A DNA stretch of 64,000 nucleotides from the NCBI RefSeq assembly GCF_051020765.1, contig NC_134940.1:14645712-14709711 (forward strand), in the 5' to 3' direction. Source of the DNA: Lasioglossum baleicum (lineage: Eukaryota; Arthropoda; Insecta; Hymenoptera; Halictidae). Shown piece by piece: positions 12,361 to 24,671 of the stretch; the first letter of the stretch is position 1, and every line of letters begins with the position of its first letter. The translations under genes and the position numbers were made by a program. The notes below the pieces were generated by a model. It saw nothing but the letters and a program-made list of their open reading frames with translations. It searched no databases and was not told the DNA's origin.

Positions 12361-12563
12361 TAGACTGCGGATCTTTATGCGTTTATAGCTTCCAGAAATG
12401 TTAAAACAATGCTAGAGAATATAATTCCAAAGAATCTAGTACGATTTTTATTTATTTCGGATCTACAAAGGCTACACTACCATTGAAAATAAGATTTTAT
12501 TGAATTCCACTTTCTTAAAATTAACCTAGAAAAATTGAAAATTGCATGAACATTCGCAGTCTG
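12361..12563. mobile_element. TA-flanked ~200-bp MITE, GACTGCGGATCTTTATGC ends (copy A)
   Basis: TAGACTGCGGATCTTTATGC at the left and CGCAGTC at the right define the copy. The interior (AGTACGATTTTTATT, TTCTTAAAATT) matches 61744 onward. The right terminus has lost most of its similarity. TA flanks point to a Tc1/mariner-type mover, which is inference. Confidence 0.7.
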
Positions 12564-13487
12564 ATAATGATACACCACTGTGTAGAAATTATGATATAAT
12601 TTCACACTTTTGCGGCTGAAAAAACTCTACAATTTTAGTTTCAGACATCTGTAATTGATATTAATTTATACCGACTCTTAAGTAAAATAAAACTTTACTT
12701 CATCGACTGGTATTTTAGCATAAATACAAATAATCCTGATCACGAGTTCGTCGGCAGTGAAATAAATTCATTGATCATCGAATAACGATCGCTCGTGGAT
12801 TTCTCTTCGATCGGTTAACGTCCGGACTAATTTTACAACGGAATAATCCTTCACGAGAAAGAGAGAGAGTTTCATTAGTCAGATAACCTAAGACCGTGAA
12901 TCATCGCCGAAGACAGAACTGTACGGTATCGGGTGCAAAGGGGTCGTGCGAAACGGGTCTAAAAGAACTACAACTCGTTTACTGGAACATTTCTAATCCC
13001 TCTTATTTCCATTGGCGCCTGCGTTCCACGCTTCCCAAATCATATTGGGCATAACGGCATCACAGGGATTAATCGACGGCAATAACTCGTTGGCACACGT
13101 GCTCATTAAATAAACACCGAGCAAGAGACAGTCACGTGCTAGCCCACAATGGATCAAGTGTGCCGGCGCGGCGTGTGTGCAAACATACGGTGGGATACCG
13201 TTGCGAGATATCGCCGGAATGTTCAAAGAACAAACCGTGAAAACATTAGGGGAACGAGTGTCAGAACGGCGGCGTTAAGAACTGTTCCCGCGCACGCAGC
13301 TTGAATGAATTGTTTGCTGGATGCGCGGCAAATTTCTCTTCGGACTTGGTGAAAAATGAAATTTCATTAGTCCTAATAACCTGCGCGTTACAGCACGTCT
13401 TCAGGCGAAGAACGCCAAAGCTGCGGGAATCGAAGATTACTTATCCACCTTAGAGTCTTAACAGTTATACTTCCATAATGAGTTTGA
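12564..13487. other. Intergenic, no supported feature
   Basis: No gene or recognised repeat was found. Confidence 0.4.
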
Positions 13488-13558
13488 CAGAATCGCCTGG
13501 TGAGGGGAGGCAGCACAAATCGAAGGGAAAAGTTACCCTCCAGGTCTGCAGTCCAGTC
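13488..13558 (+). mobile_element. Fragment of the CACGTG-type GC-rich MITE
   Basis: The left part of the family consensus is visible (CGCCTGGTGAGGGGAGG, GGGAAAAGTTACCCTCC, CTGCAGT), but the CACGTG half is absent. It is a truncated copy. Confidence 0.55.
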
Positions 13559-13636
13559 ATTGTTAAAAATTTGAATATTTTTTGTAGTTTTTCTTAGCAG
13601 TTCTACTTTCATACAAGGTTATACGTGTGCTCAATC

Positions 13637-14108
13637 TACACTCAGTAAAATAAGTCTCCGTACACCCTTTAAAACAGAATAATTCTTTTGTAATTATACC
13701 AAATGATCTGATGTTTTGTTTGCAATTAGAAGCATTAGTTTACTGAATGATGTGCAAATAATATTTTCTAAAAATCACAATTTACAAGGTTGCATGCAAA
13801 AATAACAAAGGCACTTTCTAAAACTTTTTTATTTGGGTCCCTAACGAAAATTTAAAATATATGTTTTGGAGATCTATGTTAGTTATACACATGCTGAAAA
13901 TTTCATCGAAATCGGCTCAAGGGCCCAAATAAAAAAGTTTTAAAAAGTGGCTTTTTTATTTTTGCATGCCACCTTGTAAGTCGTAATTTTTAGGAAACAT
14001 GTTTTACACATCATTCAGTAAACCAATGCTTCTAATTGCTTACAAAACATCAGGTCATTTGGTATAATTATAATAAAGGGTGTACGGAGACTCATTTTAC
14101 TGAGTGTA
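13637..14108. mobile_element. 472-bp TA-flanked foldback element
   Basis: Left terminus TACACTCAGTAAAATAAGTC is mirrored by the right ATTTTACTGAGTGTA. The arms are complementary over most of the element, including GCATGCAAAAATAA / TTATTTTTGCATGC and CCAAATGATCTGATGTTTTG / CAAAACATCAGGTCATTTGG. Such a near-complete palindrome could fold into a long hairpin if transcribed. No coding sequence. Confidence 0.85.
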
Positions 14109-14586
14109 TCTGTTTCTGTCATTGAATAATAATGATTAAATTCATACTACTTTCTCTTATAGAAATAGTATACAGATTCGAGATTCTAAAAATGTTGACG
14201 ACCCATTTAAAAAGTGCAGACGATATCTCGAAGTATTATCTACGCATCCGCAATTTTATATTTTGACAGATAACAAAAATATTCAAGCTGGACAAAGCTG
14301 TTGCTGTATCCTGAATATGCGCTGCTCGAATGAAACGATGTTTCTGTTTTTATTGGCTGGCTGTATGTCAGTGTATGTAGTTGTGGACGGGCGAGAGTAG
14401 TGGTTGAAGAGGGAACGCGGATGACATGCAAATGTCAAGAACCCCAGTTTATGGCTGTTTGACCCTCCGTGAGCGTGCCATGGTCATTTCGACTCTACCT
14501 GCGTAGGGTCGTAATATGAGCGAAAGGGGTGAATACAACCCTCAAAGGAATATCGTTTGAACAATGGACCCATACATGCAAATAGT
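14109..14586. other. Intergenic spacer
   Basis: No supported feature between the foldback and the hairpin at 14587. Confidence 0.4.
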
Positions 14587-14693
14587 AAAAATCAGCATAT
14601 TTTTAAAAATTGATAAACGATCCTTTACCAAACAGTAAAAATTTGAGATGTTCGGTAAAGGTTGATCAATTTTTAAAAATATGCTGATTTTTT
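14587..14693. repeat. Compact ~107-nt hairpin
   Basis: AAATCAGCATATTTTTAAAA at the left is mirrored by TTTTAAAAATATGCTGATTT at the right, with a second pairing block CCTTTACC / GGTAAAGG nearer the loop. The size and short loop resemble a small-RNA precursor or a solo foldback element. Confidence 0.7.
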
Positions 14694-16008
14694 AACTTCT
14701 CTCGAACTTCTTCAAGATCTATTACGAAATTGGAGACGAAAAATTGTTGAATTCCTTCAATATATTATACAAATATGCCCCAAGTTGTATCGTGTTTTTT
14801 CTAATTTAAATAAAAAAAACAACAGATATGTTGGTAAACGTTTCATAAAAAAAGAAACAAAAATGTTTATTTGTATATTATCTTCTAAATTGAAGAATCG
14901 TTTGTACACGATAAACGTGTCATTTCGCATCCGAAATTCCCGGATACACGTATCGGTGGCAATAAACGTGGAGCTCGCTTTATTGTTTGCAGAGGCAATA
15001 ATTCTGTTCATTGTGCTTAATCTCGTTCCCTTGTAAAATACCGAACTCTCGGTAGATGACCACTTGACATGAGTGGGATCGTTCACGTAAGCTCGATAGA
15101 GTTGGAAACGAATGACCATTGGCCGATACGATGTGCTTAGTCAGCTACTCGAGGAAGCACCTGCACATAATGTCCGACGTCGCAGCATGGACGTCCGTAG
15201 ATAGTTGACTGCCTCTGGAAAATTCGGAATACTCGATTTCACGGACGACGAGGCTCGCGGCATTACGGCGTTCGTTGCTCCTGCAGAAGTCGAGAAACAC
15301 CGTGGATTCCTTTTTTTCCCCTCGCTTTAACCCCAGCCCCAGCCGCCGCCCACGCCCCGCCCCTCGGAGGGTGAAATCTGTTATTTTCTTTCGTTTCCGT
15401 GTCGCGCGCTTTTCACGTTCGAATTAATCCAGATTCAAACGATGAAACTCGATCTATCGAACGAGTTCGGCGCGAACGTGAATTTCGAAACGTTTTCGAG
15501 TTTTCGATTCGCCGGGGAAAATGTCCGCGACTGGAAAGAGCGCGAAGAACGCGAGGCATTGCGTCAGCAGCAGCAGCAGCGCGTCGGGTGAATTTTTCGT
15601 CCCTCGGCTCGCCTCGAAATTTCGTCACTCGATTGCGATTCTACGCGATGCACGCGTATGCGCCGGGGATCAAAGGTTTCTAAACGGCGCATAATTTTGT
15701 AAGGTATGTTGGTTTATTGCTCGAGGTACGTTTTGCGTGGAAGTTTGCATTTGGAAACCCCACATTTGAACATTCCAATATAAGATATCTCTCTCTCTCT
15801 CCGCGCATTCCGCGGTGGTTAGTAAACATACGTAACGGTGAGCATTGGCAAGCGAGACCGCTGCCAAGCTGTTTTCGTTGCGAGCGTTATTTGCCTGGAA
15901 AAACTATCGGCTAACTCAAGATTTAATTGGTTCCTTTCAACAACCGTACGGTCCTATTCAAACCCAAAACACTACTACTTGTGCCGGTCATGAAGAAAAA
16001 GTGATTCG
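14694..16008. other. Intergenic, partly GC-rich
   Basis: Around 15290-15640 GC rises and a CAGCAGCAGCAGCAG run occurs at about 15568, with frames open on both strands, but no domain or splice structure was recognised. A short CT run lies at about 15789. Confidence 0.3.
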
Positions 16009-16089
16009 AGTCACGATCCCAATTAACTTTTCACTTATTCTGTATTATATCGATTGATTTTACTATATTACGAAAAATTGACTTTCAAC

Positions 16090-16434
16090 CAGAGTTGGGC
16101 AATAGTCAACTAATAATGAAAAATGACTAAATAGTCTTTTTGAATGTTAGTCATAGCAAAATAGTTATTAGTCAAAACTTTTTGATTAGTTAGTGATAAC
16201 CAAATGGCAAATAGTTAGTCACAGCTCCAACAAGGGAAGAATTCCAAGTGTCCGACTTCGATTTTGATAATTTTTTGTGTGACGATGGTATATGCATCCC
16301 TAATGATGTCTGCAAAATTAGTTATCACTAAGTAATCAAAAAGTTTTGACTAATGACTGACTATTTTGCTATGACTAACATTCAGGAAGACTATTCGTCA
16401 TTTTTAATTATTAGTTGATTGTTGCCCAACTCTG
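16090..16434. mobile_element. hAT-like MITE with perfect 8-bp target duplication
   Basis: CAGAGTTGGGCAATAGTCAA at the left is mirrored by TTGTTGCCCAACTCTG at the right. The 8 bases CTTTCAAC occur immediately outside both ends (16082-16089 and 16435-16442). An 8-bp duplication with CAGNG ends is diagnostic of the hAT superfamily. Inner arms are also complementary (GTTAGTCATAGCAAAATAG / CTATTTTGCTATGACTAAC). About 16229-16310 matches the terminus of the foldback at 57174, so a second element is nested inside. Confidence 0.9.
16229..16310. mobile_element. Nested fragment of the AAGGGAAG foldback family
   Basis: AAGGGAAGAATTCCAAGTGT and GACTTCGATTTTGATAATTT, followed by TCCCTAATGATGTCTGCAAA, match the left arm of the element at 57174-57486. 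It sits in the middle of the hAT-like element at 16090. Confidence 0.75.
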
Positions 16435-17434
16435 CTTTCAACTGCTCATAGATTATCTATTTCCACCAATCTATTTTGGACTAAGTCACGATCCCAATTA
16501 ACTTGTCACTTATTTTGTGTTATATCGACTGATTTTATTATATTACGGAAAATTGCCTCTCAACTGTTCGTAAACTGCATTGAAATTATTTTTCAATTCA
16601 AGTAATTATTTTTACCTTTCGTGAAGAATGTTTTTTCAAATCCTGAGATTAAAAAAATATAAGAATGATTGACAAAATTATTTGTCTTGCGAACGAGAAT
16701 ATATTCTCAGTGAATTCTACAAATTTATTCAGGACAAAATATTTATTTTGACGTATTTTAATGTCATCGAGGAAAAATACCGCAATGAAACGTACACCCG
16801 CAGTAATAGGCACATTTACCCTACGCGATAAAAGTTGGTTGAAACAATTTTGGGCAGAGAGTGGGACAAAAGTATTGTCTGGCCCAGTTGTTAGAGTCGA
16901 CCCGTATAAAAGCCAACAACGGATGAGCTCACGAACCTGTGATGTATACTTAAAAGTGTAGCCTCCAGTGCATTTGTTGCTCTTTACATGCAAAGGGAAA
17001 GGTAATGAGTATAGTTTGGCTGAATGAGAGCGGAACCATGTCACGCCTGCGCAAGAAGCTACGGGGAACCGGAGAGGGAGGCACAGATACTGTGTGTCAC
17101 ACTTTGTTATACACCGTAGCAAGAGCACGGAACAGTATTGAATGAATGCTCTACTAATTCGAGCGGCGTTTCTCAATAATTCACTACATACGATTAATTA
17201 TTCTACGATGATTCACTAGGATTCTTCCTCTGCTGCATTATGAATCATGGCTCTGCTGAAATAAAAATGTTTTCAATCAGAAACTTCAGATTCTGACTAA
17301 AGATAAGCTAAGCCACGTTCTCTAGAAAACTGATGAAAGTTTCTAACACTCGCATAGAATCATATTATCGTATAGTATCACTGGAAATACTACTTTTAAC
17401 GTTTTTTGTATCAATGCACACCGAAACCAATCAA

Positions 17435-17630
17435 TAGACTGCGGATTTTATGCATTTATAATAAAAATGGGTACGTGCAATTTAAAACAGTGGACGTATT
17501 AAAAAAATTTAAGGACATCAGTGTATTAGTTTCAGTTTAATACAATAATTAAGACAAGAAAAAATGTTTTATTCGGGTTTTGTGCCTTGCAATCAGTGCA
17601 AAGATTTTTTATTTTGCATAAAGATCCGCA
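17435..17630. mobile_element. TA-flanked ~200-bp MITE (copy B)
   Basis: Left TAGACTGCGGATTTTATGCA and right TGCATAAAGATCCGCA define the copy. The interior (CCTTGCAATCAGTGC) is the reverse complement of the copy at 42906, so it is in the opposite orientation. Confidence 0.75.
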
Positions 17631-17795
17631 AAATACAAAAGTTCGTGCATCAATTGTAAGACACTGAAGCTAACTGGAAATTTATATCTTTTATAATTAT
17701 AATATAGTGTAAATAATATATCAATACACTTAGTCTTTTACTCTTTCACTTTCTCAATATTGTCATAAATGCATAAAACCCCTCGTCTACTAATT
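17620..17795. mobile_element. Second, degenerate TA-type MITE abutting copy B
   Basis: GTGCATCAATTGTAAGACAC at 17654 and CATAAATGCATAAAACCC at 17764 match the interior and right terminus of the copy at 42906. The two copies are joined end to end in opposite orientation, sharing or overlapping the GATCCGCA terminus. Confidence 0.5.
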
Positions 17796-19176
17796 AATGA
17801 TACTGATATATATTTACTGTCTATTTTAAAGGAGTTTGAATCTTTTGAAAGCCTTTGCATTTAACATTTCTACATGAATTTTTACTTCATAATTACGCAT
17901 TGATGTAATAGTGAGGAAAGTGTAATACTTCTAGAAGGACATTAAAAGGTTGCGTTCGAGTTTCTATTCGTTTAAAAAAATTGTGCGACCCACTTCAGGA
18001 AGACTGTAGTTTCACTGTAATATTTAATTAACCGCTCTTCATTCTATTTAGTCGCAAACTCGATGCTTCAAAGCAAAAATTTGTTGCAGCAGTGGACTCT
18101 AACTTCGGTTTGCCTTAAAATTGCAATCTCTCTGAATGTGATATTTTTCGTCAACTTAATATTAAGCAGGAGTCCACTAAAAAACGTCCGTTGACTAACT
18201 TCTAGTATGCCAAAGACCGAAGTCCGCTTCTCAGACAGCGACTTCACGAAAACAAGTTGGTCAAAGAGGAAACTACTTGTGCATCAGCACCACCGAGTCG
18301 AACCTTCGACGAATAACTACTTGAAACTACACGAACCATGCGAGTTTCGGAGTCCTTCGATACCTTAACACTTTCGGTCATGGCGTCCTCCTATAACGAC
18401 ATAAAAAAGATCATAATTTAATTCAAAGAACTGCTTAGCAAAGCCATGATTTTTTCCAGTGTTAATTCAATTACAGTGGACGATATATCTATAAGAAGAC
18501 TGTTCTCAATACTGTTCTCACAGAAAAATATTAATTTGGTAGTACAAGAAAGGAATGGTTATGAAATCATGTCGGATGGTTGGAAAAGAAGGAAAATGTA
18601 CTGGTTTTTCGTGAAATGTAAAAGAACGTTTAGGTGGAACTTAAATTTTAATCTAAAAAGGTTCCCTGAAGAATACTATATAAAAGGCTTCAAAGGCTGT
18701 GAAAGGTCGAATACTCCTGCTGTAGACGAACGTGTTTCGAAGCCGTCCGATACCCTAATTGAATTACCTTTCCCGGCGACCGCTAGCTAGAGCACGAAAG
18801 ATATTTAAAGTATTCATTTGGTAATCCCTTGAGCGGACGCGTGCACTGTCGAGTATGTGCCATCGAATATTCAGCGTACTTATGAAGCCTATGTCAGCTG
18901 GACGTCGCATTTCCAAAAGGACGGTATTTAGAGAATGATTTCGAGGCACGTGCCGATGCACAGTGGCTGGCATCGATACCCGCATCCGGATTTTCAAAGG
19001 AGTCATTCGACGAGGTATGCCCCTGCTCCGTCCGCGGAACTATCCGCATAGAATGCCAAATCTCCTATTCCCTCGTACTCATACACACACACTGTTCCCT
19101 GTCTTTGGCCCTATCCTCTTCCCACTTGTCTCCTATCCAGGCGGGAAAGCCTGGTGGCATCTAGATCATCTCTCAT

Positions 19177-19234
<58 letters not shown>

Positions 19235-22099
19235 CGGTTGATTAATCGAAGATCCAAGTTCAAAGGCGTTCGCCGTCCACAATCTACGTAATCTCGGGGG
19301 CACTTACCGGAGCGGTACGTGTTCGACGATCTATATTGATCACTTGATCGTGATGGTTCAGCGACACGCGAGACGCTACAAGATTGTTTGATTAAACGCC
19401 GGGCCTTAACGATTGCCGAGATAATGGTCAACCGAGCGATAACCGTGAGACATTCTCGGACACCGTAGTCTCCATATTGCGATGCCTTTGTTTTCTAATC
19501 GGGACTTCTCTTCTCGCTCGTCACTTTTTTTCCCCCGTCGTTTTCCAATCAGACCCGACTGGTTGCGCGAGCGTGGATTATTTAAAACGGAAAACGGTTA
19601 TCGATCATGGGAGCCTCGATGATTGGGATCGCGGCATGATGCATTCCGTGGGCCGGGCGATGACTCACGGCCGATTTTTCGACTGCTCGCCCGAGACCGA
19701 TTATGAATCGCCTCGTACTTCACGCGTTTTATGCTTCATCGGTCGTTTATGATTGCCCCGGCAAGATCGCGAGATCGCCCCGCTATAGAATTCTGGCTGC
19801 CAGTATAGATTACCATACATTAAAAACTGGTATTATTGGACAACCGCGGATAGCCGGGCAAATGCTCCTTTTGTGACCATCTCGCGCAATGATCTACGAC
19901 AGTGATGGCCCACGGTAGGGGCCCCTCAAACGCCCCAGCTTCCCCCTAAAACGATGGCTTCCTCCATCAACGTTTCTTCCGTGCAGCGCGCACCTTTGTC
20001 ACATTCGCTGGTGTCTTATGTCTTCGTTGCTCCACCTTAATAGCGCTTAGTAGAAGGAGTGGACACTATGGTGGGGACGGTTTCATCTCAATTGAGACAA
20101 AAATGCCCGTCCCTGATCTACGAGGTCCGCTAAATGCACCGGTGTGACTCCGGCGATCGCGACGATCGATAACTCCGCTTCTGGAAGGTGGAAGGAGATC
20201 GCGCAGAAAAATGTAATACGCTTTCGGGAGCTGCGTCATTCTATTATACGAGACTGTTCTCGCGATGACGCGAGTGTAATTGCACGTTCCTTTTAGATGA
20301 CATTGCACACACCAGTTCTTACGCGTACGATCTGTGTTACATTCGAGTGTCTAAAGTCAGTTCCTTCGGGATTGTTCGAGATACCAGAGGGAACTTTCGA
20401 CGCTGCAGCTACCGAGACGAGTCAGGATGAGTTCTCCGGATTTGTTCTCTTACAATTGCAGAAATTGTATAACAACGTTCAGAAATTTTTTATTACCATT
20501 CTTCATTCGAGCACGCGTCACGATAAAAATCGTACCGCAGTCTGAATAGATCCAATCTTGTTATTATTATAAAGGAGTTTAGTGTTGGCTGGTAGTAAGT
20601 AACTGGTACACGTTCCCTTATAAAAATGACAAGATTGATGGTATTTAGACTTGATGAAATAATTTCTTGTGGAATCGTTTTTATTATTTCAATAATTGTA
20701 AAATACAAAATCTGGAACCAAGGGGATAAACTTTGTAGTGAAACGTGGTTGACATACGAATTGAATAGAACAAAATTCGGGACGATCCATTGTTCGCGAG
20801 CTACATTCCTCATTCTACGCTGTTACGCGGATCGGTAGTATAGCGGTGCCTAATAAGATTAATGCCAGGCTAATCGAATCAATGATTGAGGGGCGAGCTC
20901 GCATAAATAATTGTTTGAATTTAACGGTCGCGTTTACGGGCATGGCCTTGAGTCGATTTAGCCTGGTCCGATGTCCTTCCACACAACATTAAAGAAATGT
21001 TAAGGGGGTGATAAAGCACTGTACACGGTGTGCAGAAAACACGCGAGCTAGGGACGAACCTCCTCCCGCGGTCCATAAAGTGCGAGCCCGATATGGAGAG
21101 GCAGCGCGATGCGTTAGACTGTCCGCGAGTTTTCGATTTACGACGTGACGGGATCGAAGTTTATACAAGCACTGGCTTTAAGAGACCATCGGTTTTCCGT
21201 GGTCGGCTCTTTTTATTCGATCCCCACTGTACACGCTAGATCCTATTTGCATAAGTGGATAGAATAATGCCGGTAAACGGTGAACGCCGCGCTGCAGATC
21301 TATGTCCCGAGGGTCAACGCACCAGTCTTCCCGAATGTTTTCAAACAAGAACAAGGAAGCTTATCCCGCCGGAGGAACTCAAATGGGGAAATGTTCCGGC
21401 GAAAAGAATGCCACTTATTCTTTCATCCGTTGATATATTGATCATTCTTTCGCCGTACCGTACCGGCTGACTTTTCTCCAACCGATAGGTGAATACGGTG
21501 GAAGTATTACCTCCTCGCGCACGGATAGCATACTGCTTCCGAATACATTATGGATTTCGATCCTCGCATCTTGTTCGGCAGGCTTACAGCGAGCAGCAAA
21601 ACTCAACCAATGAAACCATTTTTCCAGATCGTCGTTATTTGTTTCTTCAAACGAGAAACACACCTGCACATGATTTTACATGGATTTTCAGAAACGATTA
21701 ATAGTTTACTTTACGAGTCACAGTACAGTAAAATCGCGTTTACTGCCCGCGGTCGCGTACGCGATCACTGTCCAGTGTCTACCCACTCCACTGTCATTCT
21801 GTCCTTCTCTACGTTCGGCTTTCTTTTAAACTCTCGGCGCGGTCGGTAAACGCGACTTTACTGTATTTTATTCCTGACTCAATTTTGCGCCAAAATATTA
21901 ACAGAAAGGTTAATAGTTTATTCGAAACCTTCGATACAAAATATCAATTGTAGGATCAAATGTGTTCGCATCTACTAGTCATGTAATTTTATAGAAAACT
22001 CTAACCCCTTTCCTGCAATATCGAATCACAACCTCATTTGGCGACTGTAAAGTACCACAATGGGACGAGTTTCACAGAATACCAGAAAAGAACAAATAT
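17796..22099. other. Long stretch without a supported gene
   Basis: Mostly AT-rich to 18700, then GC-elevated to about 21850. Frames such as 18446-18790, 19477-19752 and 21550-21849 are open but carry no recognisable domain. Around 20590-20715 (AGTAACTGGTACACGTTCCC, ATAAAAATGACAAGA) the sequence resembles the interior of the TTAA-type element at 25873, marking an eroded copy. The GC-rich part could hold regulatory DNA or unseen exons. Confidence 0.3.
19177..19229. repeat. (CT)n microsatellite
   Basis: An uninterrupted CT run of about 50 bp. Confidence 0.98.
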
Positions 22100-22395
22100 T
22101 CTTTATTTTTCATTATTTATCGATGAGACTGACCAAAATATTCTTGACATTTTTCTAATGAAAATGATACCAAATATGATATAATTCCAATTATATTTAC
22201 TTGTGTAGTGAACGATGAAAGTTTTCGACGCACAGAAGGACAGCGTATGGGAAAGAAAGTGTTCGAAACTTCCATCATTCATTAAACAAGTAAATATTAT
22301 CGCAACTATATCATATTTGGTACCATTTTCATTAGAAAAATGCCACGAATATGTTGGTGGAAATTCCATAAAAAAATAATGAAAAATAAAGAAGT
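22100..22395. mobile_element. ~295-bp foldback element
   Basis: TTCTTTATTTTTCATTATTT at the left is mirrored at the right, as are TTTTTCTAATGAAAATG / CATTTTCATTAGAAAAA and CCAAATATGATATA / TATATCATATTTGG. The arms are about 140 bp each, leaving a short central spacer. An 89-codon frame on the minus strand is a by-product. No clear target duplication was seen. Confidence 0.8.
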
Positions 22396-22536
22396 TTTGT
22401 CATTGGATTAGTGTGGTCACACCGATATACACGAGGCCTCTCGAGCTTCTTGGCTCCTCACAGACATTTGGGACATTTATGTATTAGGACGGAAGTCTTG
22501 TTTTACAAATTTATTTTTTAACAGTGTATTCTTCTT

Positions 22537-22735
22537 TCTGTTGCAGGTATGTGGCTAATATTTAATCAAGGTAGATCGGTGAGTTTTTGCTCCGGAACTG
22601 TCTTCGACGTAATTCGAATCAAAAGTTCATGTTCACTTTCCCTACTAGTTCGGAGTTGCCCACTTAATTTTTTATCGGAAATTTTAGTGGAAGAGGTTGA
22701 ATTTTTTAAATATACAGTTTACACTTCTCTCTAGT
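22537..22735. repeat. Dispersed repeat copy 1 (paralogous to 26884-27110)
   Basis: GGTATGTGGCTAATATTTAA then AAGGTAGATCGGTGAGTTT corresponds to GGTATGTTGCTAAACATTGT then AAGGTAGATCGGTGAGTTT near 26898. Similarity continues weakly through GGAACTGTC...ATTCGAATC and CTCAGTTAATTCTTTTTC-like sequence. GTGAGT suggested a splice donor, but its occurrence in both copies makes a repeat likelier. Confidence 0.55.
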
Positions 22736-22738
22736 ACT

Positions 22739-23085
22739 ATACAGGGTGAATCACGAATCGTGATCAGTAGAGATTATCAGTAGAAAATGTTTTTATCAGG
22801 CATAGCATGGTTTCAAGAGAACTTTCACGTGATTATAGCATATTTTTCGTCGTCTTTTTTTAACGATTTTTTAAAGTCACCTTCAATTTTTTGCAAGTGC
22901 ACCTATCATTTTTTTACGCCTATTTGTTCGAGGATTTCAAGGCGAATTCGATAACACATCATAACATCAAAAAATTGCAAAAAATTCCTTTTCTAATCTT
23001 TTTTACAAAAACATTGCTATAATCCCGTGAAAGCTTTTTTGAAACCATGCATATGTGATAAAAACATAGTGATTCACCCTGTATA
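22739..23085. mobile_element. TA-flanked foldback, TACAGGGTGAATCAC ends
   Basis: TATACAGGGTGAATCAC at the left and GTGATTCACCCTGTATA at the right are exact complements. Internal blocks also pair (CATGGTTTCAAGAGAACTTT / AAGCTTTTTTGAAACCATG). TACAGGGTG termini are very common on insect MITEs and foldbacks. Confidence 0.85.
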
Positions 23086-23551
23086 TACAGTATACAATGA
23101 TACAGTTTTATTCCGATGTAAGACGATGGCTAGTGACTGGCTTTCGTCCTATTTCGGATGAGAGTACCAATGCGTCACTTAAGTCAATGAAGAGTTACGG
23201 TTTTCTACATTTAGTATGTGAACTACTTTTTTAATTACGGCAGTTATGGATAAAACTAGAGAGGATCACGTAACAACGATAAAGGCGCAACAGCTAGATT
23301 AGATTTCAGAGTGTATAGCAATGAAAATAATCGCTTCTAAACCCCTCGGTGTAATCCACAGTTCTTCTGTAATACATTCCCGTTCTAGTCACGATAGAAA
23401 ATAAATAATGGTTCAAATACAGAAATGTTCAAGTACTTACGGGCCACTATGTAAACTGAAATACACGGCTACACGTGCAGTTAATCCTGCTGCAACGCTC
23501 GGGTAATTGTTCTAGCAATATTTTGAGAATTAAATTGGATGAAATCCAATT
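23086..23551. other. Intergenic spacer
   Basis: No supported feature. Confidence 0.4.
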
Positions 23552-23845
23552 AAGGGAAAGGCTTGCCTACAGTGTGTCCCAATTGTCCTATTTATCTGAA
23601 TATCTTAAATTGTTAGTGTGAAAATTAGTACGATCTAAATAATTTTCTTCTGGATGAATTTATACAAAACATTTTGCAGTTAACGTAAAAATTGCACGAA
23701 TAACAATTAAGGGAAACGCTTGTCTACATGAGAATTGTAACATTCAGCGTGTCTTATTTATTTGAAAATCTTTTAAAAATTAGTACGCGACTTAAACAAT
23801 TTTCTTGTGGATGAATTTATACAAGAAAGTCAACTTTTTCGCTGA
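23552..23845. repeat. Two tandem copies of a ~157-bp unit
   Basis: AAGGGAAAGGCTTGCCTACA at 23552 and AAGGGAAACGCTTGTCTACA at 23709 start the units. Each continues with a TTATTT...AAAATTAGTACG block and TGGATGAATTTATACAA. Confidence 0.85.
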
Positions 23846-24476
23846 ATAATGGATCAGTTTTCATAATCCTTGTCAGATGTAGTAGCTTCTGCTATTTTTT
23901 TGTGTTAAAAACTCTGCATTACAAATTTCAACAGCTTTTGGAAAATATGTGTATTAATTGACTATAAGGTGAAATTGTCACTGCCGTGAATAATAGAAAT
24001 CGTTGTAACTTTTGTTATTATATCGTAAAATGTTTATCTCGTTTAATATGCGCATACTCTATCTCTCGACTGTGACATTAAATAAAATTTTCATAATGCC
24101 GGATAGTCATGAATACAGTACAGCAGCAGGCGTGTACGGTTCGAGTATGCATAATTTATTCTTTGATACGGAAATGCGCCGCACAAAATAGATACAACGA
24201 GAAACGAAAGTGTTTCAAAAGCGAGATATTGAAAGGATTGTTATAAACGGAAATCTTGTGCGAATATTAATAAACTCCTGGAGCAATTTCTTTTTAAACT
24301 TATTCCGTCGATATGGATTTTATCTTCATAATATATTATTATTCATAAATACTGAAAATTGTAATTATGGGTATTGCGTTATTGCATAAGTTGATCTTCA
24401 ATGGATTCTGTACAACTGTTTCTATTACCAACTAACAAACCGAAAGAATATAGACAGCATTAACATTACTGAATAA

Positions 24477-24671
24477 ATTTAAGTGTAAGAAATTTTGCAA
24501 ATTGAAGGGAGCTCTGCTCTAATTATTTGGCGACTTCCCCCACTTGATACTTTCCCCAAAAAATGCTCGAGGCACTAAGTGGTAGCGGGTGGTGCAAATT
24601 TAAGTGTAATAAATTTTGCAAATTTAAGGGAGCTCTGCTCTAATTATTTGGCGACTTCCCCCACTTGGTAC
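24477..24671. repeat. Direct duplication, 121-bp period
   Basis: AAGTGTAA...GGGAGCTCTGCTCTAATTAT and TTGGCGACTTCCCCCACTTG occur twice, starting at 24481 and 24602. GGCGACTTCC resembles the right terminus of the CACGTG-type MITE, so a fragment of that family may be involved. Confidence 0.9.

Larger units (their letters stand above)
16009..16565. repeat. ~80-bp direct duplication split by a hAT-like insertion
   Basis: GTCACGATCCCAATTAACTT at about 16012 recurs at about 16485, and the ~70 bp after each copy are nearly identical (CACTTATT, TATATCGA, TATATTACG, AAAATTG). Removing the hAT element and one target duplication leaves a period of about 122 bp, so the tandem duplication predates the insertion. 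Confidence 0.8.

Noticed and set aside
16649..17176. 175-codon minus-strand frame
   Set aside because: No domain, no splice or promoter context, biased composition; likely chance in AT-rich DNA.
19111..19431. 106-codon minus-strand frame with RE repeats
   Set aside because: It is a translation of the (CT)n microsatellite.
22103..22369. 88-codon frame on the minus strand
   Set aside because: It lies wholly within the foldback element at 22100-22395.
22540..22580. Exon-intron boundary suggested by TTGCAG and GGTGAG
   Set aside because: The same block recurs at 26898, so a dispersed repeat explains it better; kept only as a finding.
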